The notes beneath the pieces were generated by a model. It did no database searches, had not been told where the DNA came from, and saw only the letters and a list, made by a program, of their open reading frames with translations. A program made the position numbers and the translations under genes. A stretch of DNA of 55,794 nucleotides from Ga0074139 sp964515195 (GTDB lineage Bacteria > Bdellovibrionota > Bdellovibrionia > Bdellovibrionales > Bdellovibrionaceae): NCBI GenBank assembly GCA_964515195.1, contig CAZETK010000015.1, positions 1 to 55,794 of the forward strand. Reading direction: 5' to 3'. Below, piece by piece: positions 34,559 through 43,595 of this stretch (position 1 is its first letter; every line of letters starts with the position of its first letter).

Positions 34559-36223
34559 TTATTGAAGCTCAACAGCTCCGATATCACAGCGAGAGCCGGA
34601 ACCCAACTTATCCACAGGACGGAATAGGCCACGTTGATCCAAAGTGGGACAGAAATTGTTATCACCGGCATCAATCAGTGGACTTCCAGGCTGGGGTAAA
34701 AGTGTCGGCATTAAACCACCGTAATCACCGTAAGGACCGAACCGAGGTGAAAGTCCGATGATGTTTCCACTTCCCGTGATGGGACAGGAGGTATCGTTAA
34801 AAAGACTGTTCGTGGCTACAATGTTATGAAAGTATACGGCATTAGCTCCGCCGGTATCACAGTTTGTGTTTCCAATCTCTCCCATGCCCTCAACACCCGA
34901 AGTCGCAACAACACTATTGATGAACTCCGCTTTTTGGTCTTTACCCTGTAGACGGAGTTGGATATTCGTAGAGCCGCCTGCTCCATTTGCAAGAATTGTA
35001 GAGTTAATAACTTTTAATCCTGCGTCAGGGCCAGATTCTAGATCCGCTTTGATCACAAGACCTGAGTAACCGTAACCGTAGATCACTGTGTTCTGTACGA
35101 TGCAATTAAAACAATCCTCTACAAATAATCCGAAATAATTCCAAATAGAAGTACCATAGAAGGCTGAACGATTGACAGTAAAGTCTTTTGTCGGCCCTCG
35201 AACATAAACAGCTGTGCTGCTACCCCCAAAGACAGTATCTTCTATTAACATTCCGCCCACTCCGGTATAATCAATTACTCCAGACTGTGATCTAAGATTG
35301 GTATTGTTCTTAAATTGCGATCGGCGAATTGCGATCGGGCCAGAACTACTTCCGCCATCAATTACGCTGCTGCCGGAATTGCTTATGAATTCACTGTCCA
35401 GAATATTTAAGGCCACTCGATGCGATTTTAAATTGATAGAGGAAGAAGTCAGTTGGCCCCCTTCGACCCTTGTAAAATTCGATAGGAACCCATTTTCAAA
35501 AATCAGATTCTCCACGTCTACGGAGCCCGATGCTCCACGAATGTAGAGGTGCGTCGTCCTGCCCTGCGCATTCAATATAGGTTTGTCGGGTCCGGGCGCC
35601 CCTCGAAGTAGGACCGAGTTGTTACTTGTACTAAGATTAAGATCTAAAAATGTAGTCATGTTGTAAGTGGCTGATGGGATTTCGACGATCGAGTCCGTAG
35701 TGTAACTGACTACCCCCGCTTGTTGAACGGCTGCCAGCAGGGAACACTTGTTATTGGTATTTTCACATACTCCGTCTTCTAACTTTATATCCGGTAAATT
35801 AGGATCTTCACTGGCATCGACATAAAAAGGAATCGGCGGCACATAGGTCTTTCCTAGATACAATGCTTGATTCGTCCCGCTATTATAAACCACACCTGTT
35901 ACAGGAACTTTATCTTGAACCGCGCACTTCTCAGGACTGTTTTGGATCAGACGCCAGTTGGTATCGTCTTGGCTAAAAAGGATCGACTCAGGTTGAGGGC
36001 GCCCTTCACACTGAAATCCAGGTACATAGTGATGTAAAATTCGAGGCTTCCCATCGTAGACCTCGCCCCCTTCAGAAGCGGCCAACTCGGGAACTTTGGG
36101 ACTAGATAAGCTCTGGTCACCCGTTAAGGCGTAGTGAACTTGCGAACAGTTTTGGAAAAGCAACAGGGATGCGATCGCCGCAGCAAAAAAGAAAGTGCTA
36201 AAGAGTTTTCCCCGTTTACTCAT
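34559..36223 (-). CDS. Tandem beta-helix lipoprotein, copy 3
   Basis: 554 residues. The signal ends in LLFQNCSQVHYALTGDQS, an FQNC lipobox plus a tag shared by all three copies. An N-terminal domain (about 30-170, with RILHHYVPGFQCEG) leads to a right-handed parallel beta-helix (about 170-500) and a conserved end block SPLIDAGDNNFCP and RCDIGAVE. Start is ATG at MSKRGK, overlapping the preceding copy's stop by eight bases. Its N-terminal domain carries 240 bases identical to copy 1 while its signal peptide matches copy 2, so it is mosaic. Function unknown; likely surface adhesin or polysaccharide-related. Confidence 0.85.
   Translation of the reverse strand: MSKRGKLFSTFFFAAAIASLLLFQNCSQVHYALTGDQSLSSPKVPELAASEGGEVYDGKPRILHHYVPGFQCEGRPQPESILFSQDDTNWRLIQNSPEKCAVQDKVPVTGVVYNSGTNQALYLGKTYVPPIPFYVDASEDPNLPDIKLEDGVCENTNNKCSLLAAVQQAGVVSYTTDSIVEIPSATYNMTTFLDLNLSTSNNSVLLRGAPGPDKPILNAQGRTTHLYIRGASGSVDVENLIFENGFLSNFTRVEGGQLTSSSINLKSHRVALNILDSEFISNSGSSVIDGGSSSGPIAIRRSQFKNNTNLRSQSGVIDYTGVGGMLIEDTVFGGSSTAVYVRGPTKDFTVNRSAFYGTSIWNYFGLFVEDCFNCIVQNTVIYGYGYSGLVIKADLESGPDAGLKVINSTILANGAGGSTNIQLRLQGKDQKAEFINSVVATSGVEGMGEIGNTNCDTGGANAVYFHNIVATNSLFNDTSCPITGSGNIIGLSPRFGPYGDYGGLMPTLLPQPGSPLIDAGDNNFCPTLDQRGLFRPVDKLGSGSRCDIGAVELQ
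35821..36060. repeat. 240-bp block identical to 39073-39312
   Basis: Read by eye, every base of 35821-36060 matches 39073-39312 (offset 3252), inside the N-terminal domains of copies 3 and 1. Just outside the block, differences appear on both sides. The middle copy differs throughout. This pattern fits gene conversion or recent recombination between copies 1 and 3. Confidence 0.85.
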
Positions 36224-37841
36224 ATTGCTGGACCTCAACAGCTCCGATATCACAACGGGGACCGGCTCCTAACTTGTCGATAGGACGGGGCTGGCCACGT
36301 TGATCCGAAGTAGGACACAAGTTGTTATCACCAGCATCTATCAGCGGGCTTCCTGACAGTGGCAACCAGGTAGGTGTTAAGCCTCCATGATTTCCGAATG
36401 AACCGATAAGAAGTAAAGGCTCGATAATATTATTTCCTCCAGCTGCCCTGCAAGTTGTGTCATCGAAAAAACTATTAACAGACTCAATATCGTAAAAGTA
36501 AGACGCCCCTTCGACGATCTCACAATTCGAATTTCCAAGACCATTTGTTGCAATTACAGAATTCTGCAACTTAAGCTTATGAAGGGAGTTTTGAAATGAA
36601 ATCTGAATATTAGGAACGCTCCCGTTACCATTTTGTAGAATAGTCGAATTGATAATGGTGGGCGAAGCCTCCGGCTCGAGCCATGGGTTGGTGTTTAAAA
36701 TCAAGCCTCGTCCACTGTTGTTATAAATTGTTGAATTCCGGATCTTACAATTTCGACAATGTCCCAGTGATATGGCCGAATAAGCCTGGCCCGTGAAGGT
36801 TGAACGATCTATTGTCACGTTGCTAAGAGTGTGAACCGTAATCCCCGCGCCATTGTCAGTAAAAATTGAATCTTCCACTAGAAATCCTGCTGGTCCGAAA
36901 GCTCTTAAAGCATTGCCATCATTATTGGAGAAAATAGACCGTTGAACGATAACCTGGCCTGTACCAGGACCGATATGAACAGCAGATGAATTCTTATTAT
37001 TAAGAAATTCACTGTCCAAAATTGTGATAGCACCCCTAAATGTAGAGTCCACAGTGATGGCCGAGCCTAAGGGAGACGGTCCCCACTCGGCCTGATGGAC
37101 AACAAATCCATTGATAAAGCGGAGCTGATCGATAATCACAGTGCCATTGCGGCCCACCAAATATAGGGGATTCGTCTGGCCCTGACCATCTAATATCGGT
37201 TTACTACCACTAGGGTCGCCGCGAAGATGGATTGAATTATTATTCGTACTTGTTCTTATGTCCAAATAAGTCGTCAACTTGTAAGTAGCTGACGGAATCT
37301 CGACCACAGTGTTGGAGGTATAGCTAACGACACCCGCCTGTTGGACTGCAGCCAGCAGGGAGCACTTGTTATTAACATTTTCGCAAACGCCATCATCTAA
37401 TAATTTATCAGGAAGGTTAGGATCTTCACTAGCATCCACATAAAAAGGAATCGGCGGCACGTAAGTCTTTCCCTGGTAGGACGCCTGATTTGTTGCACTA
37501 TTATAAACAACATCCGTCACAACAACCCGATCTTGAATCGCACACTTTTCTCGAGTGTTTTGAGTTAAAAACCAAGTTGTATCATCACGGGAAATCAAAA
37601 TTGATTCCGGCTGAGTTCGCCCCTCACACTGAAATCCGGGCGCATAGTGATGTAAAATTCTAGGTTTTCCGTCATAAATCTCGCCTCCCTCCGAAACTGC
37701 AAGCTCGGGAACTTTGGGACTAGACGAACTCTGGTCACCCGTTAAGGCGTAGTGAACTTGCGAACAGTTTTGAAAAAGCAACAGGGATGCGATTGCCGCA
37801 GCAAAAAAGAAAGTGCTAAAAAGTTTTCCCCGTTGATTCAT
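36216..37841 (-). CDS. Tandem beta-helix lipoprotein, copy 2
   Basis: 541 residues, same layout as copy 3: FQNC lipobox, N-terminal domain with RILHHYAPGFQCEG, beta-helix repeats (for instance VTIDRSTFTG, CRNCKIRNSTIYNNSG) and the end block SPLIDAGDNNLCP. Start is the ATG of MNQRGK, which overlaps the previous copy's stop as ATGA. Its N-terminal domain is clearly diverged from copies 1 and 3, which are identical over 240 bases. No catalytic residues can be identified. Confidence 0.85.
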   Translation of the reverse strand: MNQRGKLFSTFFFAAAIASLLLFQNCSQVHYALTGDQSSSSPKVPELAVSEGGEIYDGKPRILHHYAPGFQCEGRTQPESILISRDDTTWFLTQNTREKCAIQDRVVVTDVVYNSATNQASYQGKTYVPPIPFYVDASEDPNLPDKLLDDGVCENVNNKCSLLAAVQQAGVVSYTSNTVVEIPSATYKLTTYLDIRTSTNNNSIHLRGDPSGSKPILDGQGQTNPLYLVGRNGTVIIDQLRFINGFVVHQAEWGPSPLGSAITVDSTFRGAITILDSEFLNNKNSSAVHIGPGTGQVIVQRSIFSNNDGNALRAFGPAGFLVEDSIFTDNGAGITVHTLSNVTIDRSTFTGQAYSAISLGHCRNCKIRNSTIYNNSGRGLILNTNPWLEPEASPTIINSTILQNGNGSVPNIQISFQNSLHKLKLQNSVIATNGLGNSNCEIVEGASYFYDIESVNSFFDDTTCRAAGGNNIIEPLLLIGSFGNHGGLTPTWLPLSGSPLIDAGDNNLCPTSDQRGQPRPIDKLGAGPRCDIGAVEVQQYE

Positions 37842-39475
37842 TGAACCTCGATCGCTCCTATATCGCACTTAGAACCAGCCCCCACTTTGTCCACAGGACG
37901 CGGCTGCCCTCGCTGATCCTCGACAGGGCAAAAATTGTTGTCACCGGCATCAATCAGCGGACTTCCAGAAAGTGGCAGTAAAGTAAAATTAAAACCACCA
38001 TGATCTCCAAAAGCTCCAAGCTGTGGAGAAACACCGGTTATATTTCCAACGCCGGTAGCTTCACAGGAGCTATCATCAAACAGACTGTTCGTAGCCTCAA
38101 TAGTATAAGTTTGAAAAGGATGGTCCGTCGAGAACATACAGTTAGAATTTCCAAGCCCATTGGTGGCCACCACAGAATTTATAATATTCAGCTTATGAAT
38201 AGTGTTTCTAAAATTAACTAGGATATTTGGCTTGGGGTTAGCGCCAGATTGACCATTCTGAACGATCGTGGAATTTATGATAGTTGGCGAAGCCTCTGGC
38301 TCTGGCCACTCGACCGTATAAACATCCAGCCCTGAAGATCCATTATTATAAATTGTGGAATTTTTCACAACACAGTTTCGGCAATGCTCCAGTGTTAAAC
38401 CAGAAATATTATTTCCAGAGAAAGTTGATCGGTTAACCATGAGATCACTAACCATAAAAACGTAAATGCCGTAATTATTGTTTGTGAACATTGAATCTTC
38501 AACCAATATTCCGTCTGATCCATAAGCACGAACAGTTCCTAAACTGCCTTGATTATTTATAAAGTGAGAGCGCCGGATCGTAAGGCGGCCAAAAGCAGGC
38601 CCAGCGTGGACAACAGGCGCATCGCGATTATTTGAAAAATCACTGTCCAAAATTGTAAGGGCTCCTCTAAACCGGAAGTCCAAAGTGATAGCGGAACTCG
38701 CCTGCGTCCCCGCTGTCTGATCGGGATGATTGTAAAGTCTTCCATTGATAAACCGAAGTTGTTCCACAATTACGGTCCCACTCGTACCTGAAACAAAGAG
38801 CTGGTTTAACACTCCTTTTCCATCCAAGACGGGTTTGACTCCATTAGAAGGCCCCCTGAGATGTACTGAATGATCATTAACACTTAATTTAAGTTCTAGA
38901 GGCCGCGTCAACAGATACGTTGCTGATGGGATTTCCACCACCGAATCAGCCGTGTAGCTGACCACGCCAGCCTGTTGAGTTGCAGCCAGCAGGGAGCACT
39001 TGTTATTGGTATTTTCACACACACCGTCCTCTAACTTTATATCCGGTAAATTAGGGTCTTCACTGGCATCAACATAAAAAGGAATCGGCGGCACATAGGT
39101 CTTTCCTAGATACAATGCTTGATTCGTCCCGCTATTATAAACCACACCTGTTACAGGAACTTTATCTTGAACCGCGCACTTCTCAGGACTGTTTTGGATC
39201 AGACGCCAGTTGGTATCGTCTTGGCTAAAAAGGATCGACTCAGGTTGAGGGCGCCCTTCACACTGAAATCCAGGTACATAGTGATGTAAAATTCGAGGCT
39301 TCCCATCGTAGATTTCGCCCCCTTCAGAAGCGGCCAACTCGGGAACTTTGGGACCAGATAAACTCTGGTCGCCTGTTAAGGCGTAGTGAACTTGCGAACA
39401 ATTCTGGAACGCGACCAGCATCGCAGCTGCCGCCAGTGCAAAAAAAACACTGAAAAACCCTTGTCGCATCCCCAT
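37838..39475 (-). CDS. Tandem beta-helix lipoprotein, copy 1 (first gene)
   Basis: 545 residues. The signal peptide differs from the other copies (MRQGFFSVFFALAAAAMLVAFQNC) but leads to the same CSQVHYALTGDQS tag. Beta-helix repeats (LTILDSDFSNN, CRNCVVKNSTIYNNGS) and the SPLIDAGDNNFCP end block follow. The start is one of two ATGs two codons apart. It is the promoter-proximal gene of a three-copy array; the next copy begins inside its stop codon. A TPR/winged-helix protein gene lies upstream on the same strand. Confidence 0.85.
   Translation of the reverse strand: MGMRQGFFSVFFALAAAAMLVAFQNCSQVHYALTGDQSLSGPKVPELAASEGGEIYDGKPRILHHYVPGFQCEGRPQPESILFSQDDTNWRLIQNSPEKCAVQDKVPVTGVVYNSGTNQALYLGKTYVPPIPFYVDASEDPNLPDIKLEDGVCENTNNKCSLLAATQQAGVVSYTADSVVEIPSATYLLTRPLELKLSVNDHSVHLRGPSNGVKPVLDGKGVLNQLFVSGTSGTVIVEQLRFINGRLYNHPDQTAGTQASSAITLDFRFRGALTILDSDFSNNRDAPVVHAGPAFGRLTIRRSHFINNQGSLGTVRAYGSDGILVEDSMFTNNNYGIYVFMVSDLMVNRSTFSGNNISGLTLEHCRNCVVKNSTIYNNGSSGLDVYTVEWPEPEASPTIINSTIVQNGQSGANPKPNILVNFRNTIHKLNIINSVVATNGLGNSNCMFSTDHPFQTYTIEATNSLFDDSSCEATGVGNITGVSPQLGAFGDHGGFNFTLLPLSGSPLIDAGDNNFCPVEDQRGQPRPVDKVGAGSKCDIGAIEVQ
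39073..39312. repeat. 240-bp block identical to 35821-36060
   Basis: Partner of the repeat in copy 3. Same orientation, so unequal crossing over between the copies could delete or amplify the array. Confidence 0.85.
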
Positions 39476-39603
39476 ACTTTATTATCGGATCAAGCGGGAC
39501 CAGACGAAAGTATTAATCAAGATTTCGAGCGAGAAATGATATTCTATCTTATTTTGAGACATCTCATAAGGGCACATCACGGCGACAAAATAAATCTATA
39601 TTT

Positions 39604-41184
39604 TTAAAAATTCAAGGCGCTTCGGCTTAGACGGTAACGCGAAGATCGACCTGCCGCTGTTTGGTTGATCTTCTTTCGATCCAGTGCCCACCTTATAAAG
39701 TTTCGTACCGCATCCTGAGAAAGTCCTAAGGCCTCAACAATGTCCTTACTGGTAAAGTGGTTCTCAGAAAATTGACTGCGGACGCTTTCAAGAATCGAGT
39801 CATTTTTTGTCACCTCCGAAACTGTCTCTAAAGTCATCCGGATGATATAAGGCGATATTGCCTGCAAACTAAACTGATCATCATTCAAGTTGATCTGAAG
39901 GGGAATTTCATTTTCGCCCAGCCACTTGCGCAAACGCTTAACAGCCTGATTCGCTTTTTCAGGAGACGAAATCGGGTTGTAAATCTCATCTGGATAAAGC
40001 GTCGAAATCAAATGTCCCATGGCAACAGGCCGATAAAAATCTCGACTTAACGTTCTCAACAATTTGAGCAGAAGCATTTGACTTGTCAGCGATGAGGACC
40101 CTCCTGGCTGGCAGCCCTTCCGCAAATCAAAAACTCCGACGCCAACTTGTTCCTGCCGACCTGACTGTGCTAATTCCAAGTTGACATCCCAATCATAAGC
40201 CTTGGGAATGGAAAACTCAGGCTTATAAACAGATCGTAAGCGCCTACGAAAGCTTGTATAAGGCGTTCCGTGATAGACCTTTAAAAATCGATTATCATCT
40301 CGTTGAATCAAGGCCTGGAAGAAATCAAAGTCCCGAAATGTTTCCCAGTTGCGGGCTTTACGAGATTCTTCTTTCATAAAAAGAAAAGCGTCTAGCTTAC
40401 TCTGATCATTTGGCGCCAAAAGAATTTCCGCAATGGTTTTCCATTTTTTAAGAATCATTTCGTATCGGCTCTTGGTGCCGATTAAATATCTCTCACCTTT
40501 GTGTATAAGCTTTTGCGCTTCTAGGTATTGCCTTTGAAGAATGGCGGAATGAGCCGATAGCTCTAAAGAATTGGCATAAAGCAGATGAAAATTTTCAGAC
40601 AAACCATCGGCGTCTGCGGCTACAGATTCGATTTCTGCACGAATTTCCTCAAGCAGAAGATCGCTTTCCTTCCAGGTCATTTGAGAAACCAAGCACGAGG
40701 CCAGATTCACTTTGCCAACGATTTTAAGGTAGTCCGAAATATCAGCCCTTTTAATAAACTTTTTAAATTGAGAAGCCGCTGAAATATCATCCCATTGAAT
40801 CTTATAATGGAATCCCTGATAGAGTAGCGCCTCGGGGGCTTCGTCCGTGTCCGTAGCTTTGAGCAGCTTTTGTGCCTCGTGAAACACACCTAAGCGAGAT
40901 AGGGCCGTAGCATACAAAGCCTTTTCCTTCGAGGTCGCCGCTGGAGTTCCGGGGTACTCTTCGAAAATAAAAGGCTTTAATAACCGAATAGTAATACCGG
41001 GAACATTCACCCGGCGGGCCAAATCCGCTAATTGATACGCTTGCTCACGGTCGACATTGTTGAACTGAGAATGCGTTAGAAGTTCACGCGCTTTGCCATG
41101 TTGGGCCTGTCGGATCAGCGAATCGACTTCCTGAACGAGCTGAACGAATTCGGATTTATCTTTAGGGATGCTCACAAAATCCAA
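39604..41184 (-). CDS. TPR protein with C-terminal winged helix, possible regulator
   Basis: 526 residues. The N-terminal 330 are helical repeats of TPR-like type (ALYATALSRLGVFHEAQKLL, ALLYQGFHYKIQWDDISAAS). The C-terminal 200 look like two DNA-binding winged-helix regions: YRPVAMGHLISTLYP with AVKRLRKWL (OmpR-like arrangement) and a final FTSKDIVEALGLSQDAVRNFIRWALDRKKI. This domain order resembles TPR/SARP-like regulators. Start is TTG with no strong ribosome binding site; GTG three codons later is possible. Lies 128 bases upstream of the beta-helix array on the same strand, so it might control it (inference). Confidence 0.78.
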   Translation of the reverse strand: MDFVSIPKDKSEFVQLVQEVDSLIRQAQHGKARELLTHSQFNNVDREQAYQLADLARRVNVPGITIRLLKPFIFEEYPGTPAATSKEKALYATALSRLGVFHEAQKLLKATDTDEAPEALLYQGFHYKIQWDDISAASQFKKFIKRADISDYLKIVGKVNLASCLVSQMTWKESDLLLEEIRAEIESVAADADGLSENFHLLYANSLELSAHSAILQRQYLEAQKLIHKGERYLIGTKSRYEMILKKWKTIAEILLAPNDQSKLDAFLFMKEESRKARNWETFRDFDFFQALIQRDDNRFLKVYHGTPYTSFRRRLRSVYKPEFSIPKAYDWDVNLELAQSGRQEQVGVGVFDLRKGCQPGGSSSLTSQMLLLKLLRTLSRDFYRPVAMGHLISTLYPDEIYNPISSPEKANQAVKRLRKWLGENEIPLQINLNDDQFSLQAISPYIIRMTLETVSEVTKNDSILESVRSQFSENHFTSKDIVEALGLSQDAVRNFIRWALDRKKINQTAAGRSSRYRLSRSALNF

Positions 41185-41236
41185 TTCTGAGGGAGTTTAG
41201 GACCGATGACAAGCCCAGTCTTGTGGAATCTGATTT

Positions 41237-41746
41237 TCAAGTAGGGCTACGTACCTTGGCTGTCTTGGCCGAAGACAGACGCCTTAAAACAAGGCCCACC
41301 CCCGCTAGAAAAAGCATGATGACAATCAGAGTCCACTTTAAGCAAGTAAGAATCCCAAGCCAGTCGAAGAATGATACGGGATTTGAAAACTTCAATACCG
41401 ACATGATCACCAGTGTCTCAATCAAGTCTGAAACACCCGCGACCAAAGGAAGCGCTATTGTCCAAAGACGAGGTGAATAAAGCCTTTGAAGTCCCAGAAA
41501 AAATGCAAAGCTGTAACTAGCAAGCAAAATTAAATCAAAAATTTCATTAATGAAATACGTTCTTACGTCAGCCGCAGTAAAACTTTGAAATAAAGCACGG
41601 GCGTCGTCTCCCGTATAATAATATTTCATATCAAGCGACTCTGAAGGGCCATAAACAGCCATCCAGACTTCGATCAATCCAATAGTGGTTAAAAGAAAGA
41701 TCATCTTCTTATCGATTATTTTAGGACTTCCTTGATCCATTTTCAT
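41237..41746 (-). CDS. Integral membrane protein of unknown function
   Basis: About 169 residues, four membrane helices (MIFLLTTIGLIEVWMAVYG, INEIFDLILLASYSFAFFLG, TIALPLVAGVSDLIETLVIM, LTCLKWTLIVIMLFLAGVGL). Family not recognised. Start at ATG of MKMDQGS; a TTG four codons upstream overlaps the stop of the small upstream frame as TTGA and could instead be the coupled start. Neither has a clear Shine-Dalgarno. Confidence 0.72.
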   Translation of the reverse strand: MKMDQGSPKIIDKKMIFLLTTIGLIEVWMAVYGPSESLDMKYYYTGDDARALFQSFTAADVRTYFINEIFDLILLASYSFAFFLGLQRLYSPRLWTIALPLVAGVSDLIETLVIMSVLKFSNPVSFFDWLGILTCLKWTLIVIMLFLAGVGLVLRRLSSAKTAKVRSPT

Positions 41747-41754
41747 AGATTTTA

Positions 41755-41910
41755 TCAACTAAGAAGTTGATTTGCTCTTTCTTTCAATGCCTGTTTCACA
41801 AGTTTAAATACAGGTCTGGCTTTCCGTGCGGTGTGGTTATTAAAATCAGTGAACTCGCGCCTAACGGCTGCGGGTGGGGCCTTACTGGCATCCTTAGTTA
41901 TAATTTCCAT
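41755..41910 (-). CDS. Small basic protein, 51 residues, hypothetical
   Basis: ATG to TGA, 51 codons, beginning MEIITKDASKAPPAAVRREF. Basic, soluble, no signal. Its stop TGA lies inside a possible TTG start of the next gene, so it may be coupled to the membrane protein. No ribosome binding site is visible, so the call is uncertain; codon use looks like coding sequence. Confidence 0.4.
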   Translation of the reverse strand: MEIITKDASKAPPAAVRREFTDFNNHTARKARPVFKLVKQALKERANQLLS

Positions 41911-42265
41911 TGAATAAGGTTACGTTGATCGATGTCAAATTGCAATTGCTAGGATCTGCGCAAAGTGCAGTCTAAAGGCGGCAGTAAAACCTGAATCTGG
42001 GAATAAAGAGGACTATCGAAAATTCACTCCGGACGCCAAAAACCGCCGTCTTTAATTGAGAAAGCGCATTCAAAACTAAATATGCCGATTCGCACCCTGG
42101 GAAATGGAATAGGAGCAATTCGTGTGCGGTCTTTGCAAGACGTTTAGTAGCTTTGATAAAAGCTATCCTGACGAAACACCAAATTCGAGAAATAATTATT
42201 TTATTGCGTCAACATAAATTATATGCAATACTTGCATAAATGCAACTGTTGCCATAAGGAAAGAT
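41911..42265. other. Regulatory gap before the ABC export operon
   Basis: About 355 bases without a recognisable gene between divergent transcription units. The right end holds the palindromic operator candidate (42223-42245) and the Shine-Dalgarno AAGGAAAG of the operon's first gene. I see no RNA structure in the rest. Confidence 0.45.
42223..42245. promoter_or_regulatory. Overlapping TTGCAT/ATGCAA palindromes, candidate operator
   Basis: Three half-sites lie in a row: ATGCAA (42223-42228), TTGCAT (42232-42237), ATGCAA (42240-42245). The first two form an inverted repeat with a 3-base spacer, the last two with a 2-base spacer. It ends 20 bases before the ATG of the export operon. TetR-type repressors use such sites; none is encoded nearby. 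Confidence 0.55.
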
Positions 42266-43594
42266 ATGAATCTCCGTAAGCGCATAAAAACATTGGTAAT
42301 TATTATGGCTCTCTATGCGCCACTTTTGAGCTTTAGCCAGGATCAGAACTCCAAAGACAGCTTTTTGTCTCTGGCCGAACTTGAGACCGCGATGCTGGAC
42401 AAGTCATTAGACCTCAGGTCCGTAGCGATTGAGGTAGAAGCCGCAAAAGAAAAACGCTATGCCCTTCCGTCTATTCATGTTCCCAAGCTCACACTGGATG
42501 GAAACTACAAATATCTATCTGAAATCCCTGAAATTAATATGGCTCCAGGAAGAACGCTGAAATTTGGCGATAATAAGAACTATAGTATAGGCCCTACAGT
42601 TTCGATGACGCTTCTTGATTTTAATGCCAAATCCCACCAGCAAGCTTCTCTAGATAAAAAGGTATCTTCAAAAGAAAACGAAGCTGAAAGCTTAAAGGCC
42701 AATCTTCTATTCAAAACACGTTACCATTATTTAAATCTAGTTTTTCTGGTGGAAAAAAGAAATCTTATTTCTGAATCTCTGAAGGTAGCCCGCAAGCAGC
42801 TGAAAGATGTCTCTGCCCAAAAGCGTTTCGGGGCGGGATCCAAGCTGGATCTTTTGACAGCCCAAAAAGAAGTCCATGAATTAGAGTCTCAGCACAAAGA
42901 GATTATAATTAATATAATGGCTGAACAAACAGAGCTGTTCAAATTAACATTTCATCCTAAAATAAAAGAAGTCTCCTTCATTGAGGACACCGGCCAGTTA
43001 CAGAAATTGCCCGAGCTTCAGCATCGATTTTTTAAGTATCACAAAACTAAATTAGACCCACAGGCCAACTCGAAAATTAAATCCATTAGAGATCAATCGG
43101 AATCTTTGGAAAGTCAGGCTAAGTCTATAATCAGTCAGAGGTATCCAAAAATCAATTTATTTGCTCGAACTTCACTCGAATATCCAAATGGGCCTGATCA
43201 TACCCAGTTTAATCAAAACTCATTTGGCGTTTCCATATCTATGCCATTATTTGATGGCGGTGAAATAAGCCATAACATTCGCGAGAAAAGCCTCCAGGCA
43301 ATGGCTCTCAAACAGCAAGCCCTCAATGAGGAAAGAAACCTCGATGAATCGATTCAGTTGACGATAAAACGAATTGAAAGCCTCATAGGACAAAGTGAAA
43401 TCATTCAGAAGAAAGTCGACGAGTCCAGTGAAATTGCCAGACTTATCTATAAAAGCTACCAAGAGGGTCGGGCTACTTTTCTTGAAGTGGAAAGGGCCAA
43501 TATAAAAAGCCGGGAATCTAAACTAAGCCTTAGCTCAAATCATTACCAGATTACATTAAATTTAATTCAACTGGCTAATGTCGCCGGAGAATAA
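42266..43594 (+). CDS. TolC-like outer membrane efflux protein
   Basis: 442 residues. Signal peptide (LVIIMALYAPLLSFS). Two homologous halves rich in coiled-coil helix, typical of the OMF fold: LKANLLFKTRYHYLNLVFLVEKRNLISES and LNEERNLDESIQLTIKRIESL, with beta-barrel strands (GVSISMPLFDGGEI) between. The two-halved layout and length fit a trimeric outer membrane duct. AAGGAAAG lies just before the ATG. First gene of a six-gene export operon; the fusion-protein gene starts after two bases. Confidence 0.9.
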   Translation: MNLRKRIKTLVIIMALYAPLLSFSQDQNSKDSFLSLAELETAMLDKSLDLRSVAIEVEAAKEKRYALPSIHVPKLTLDGNYKYLSEIPEINMAPGRTLKFGDNKNYSIGPTVSMTLLDFNAKSHQQASLDKKVSSKENEAESLKANLLFKTRYHYLNLVFLVEKRNLISESLKVARKQLKDVSAQKRFGAGSKLDLLTAQKEVHELESQHKEIIINIMAEQTELFKLTFHPKIKEVSFIEDTGQLQKLPELQHRFFKYHKTKLDPQANSKIKSIRDQSESLESQAKSIISQRYPKINLFARTSLEYPNGPDHTQFNQNSFGVSISMPLFDGGEISHNIREKSLQAMALKQQALNEERNLDESIQLTIKRIESLIGQSEIIQKKVDESSEIARLIYKSYQEGRATFLEVERANIKSRESKLSLSSNHYQITLNLIQLANVAGE

Positions 43595-43595
43595 A

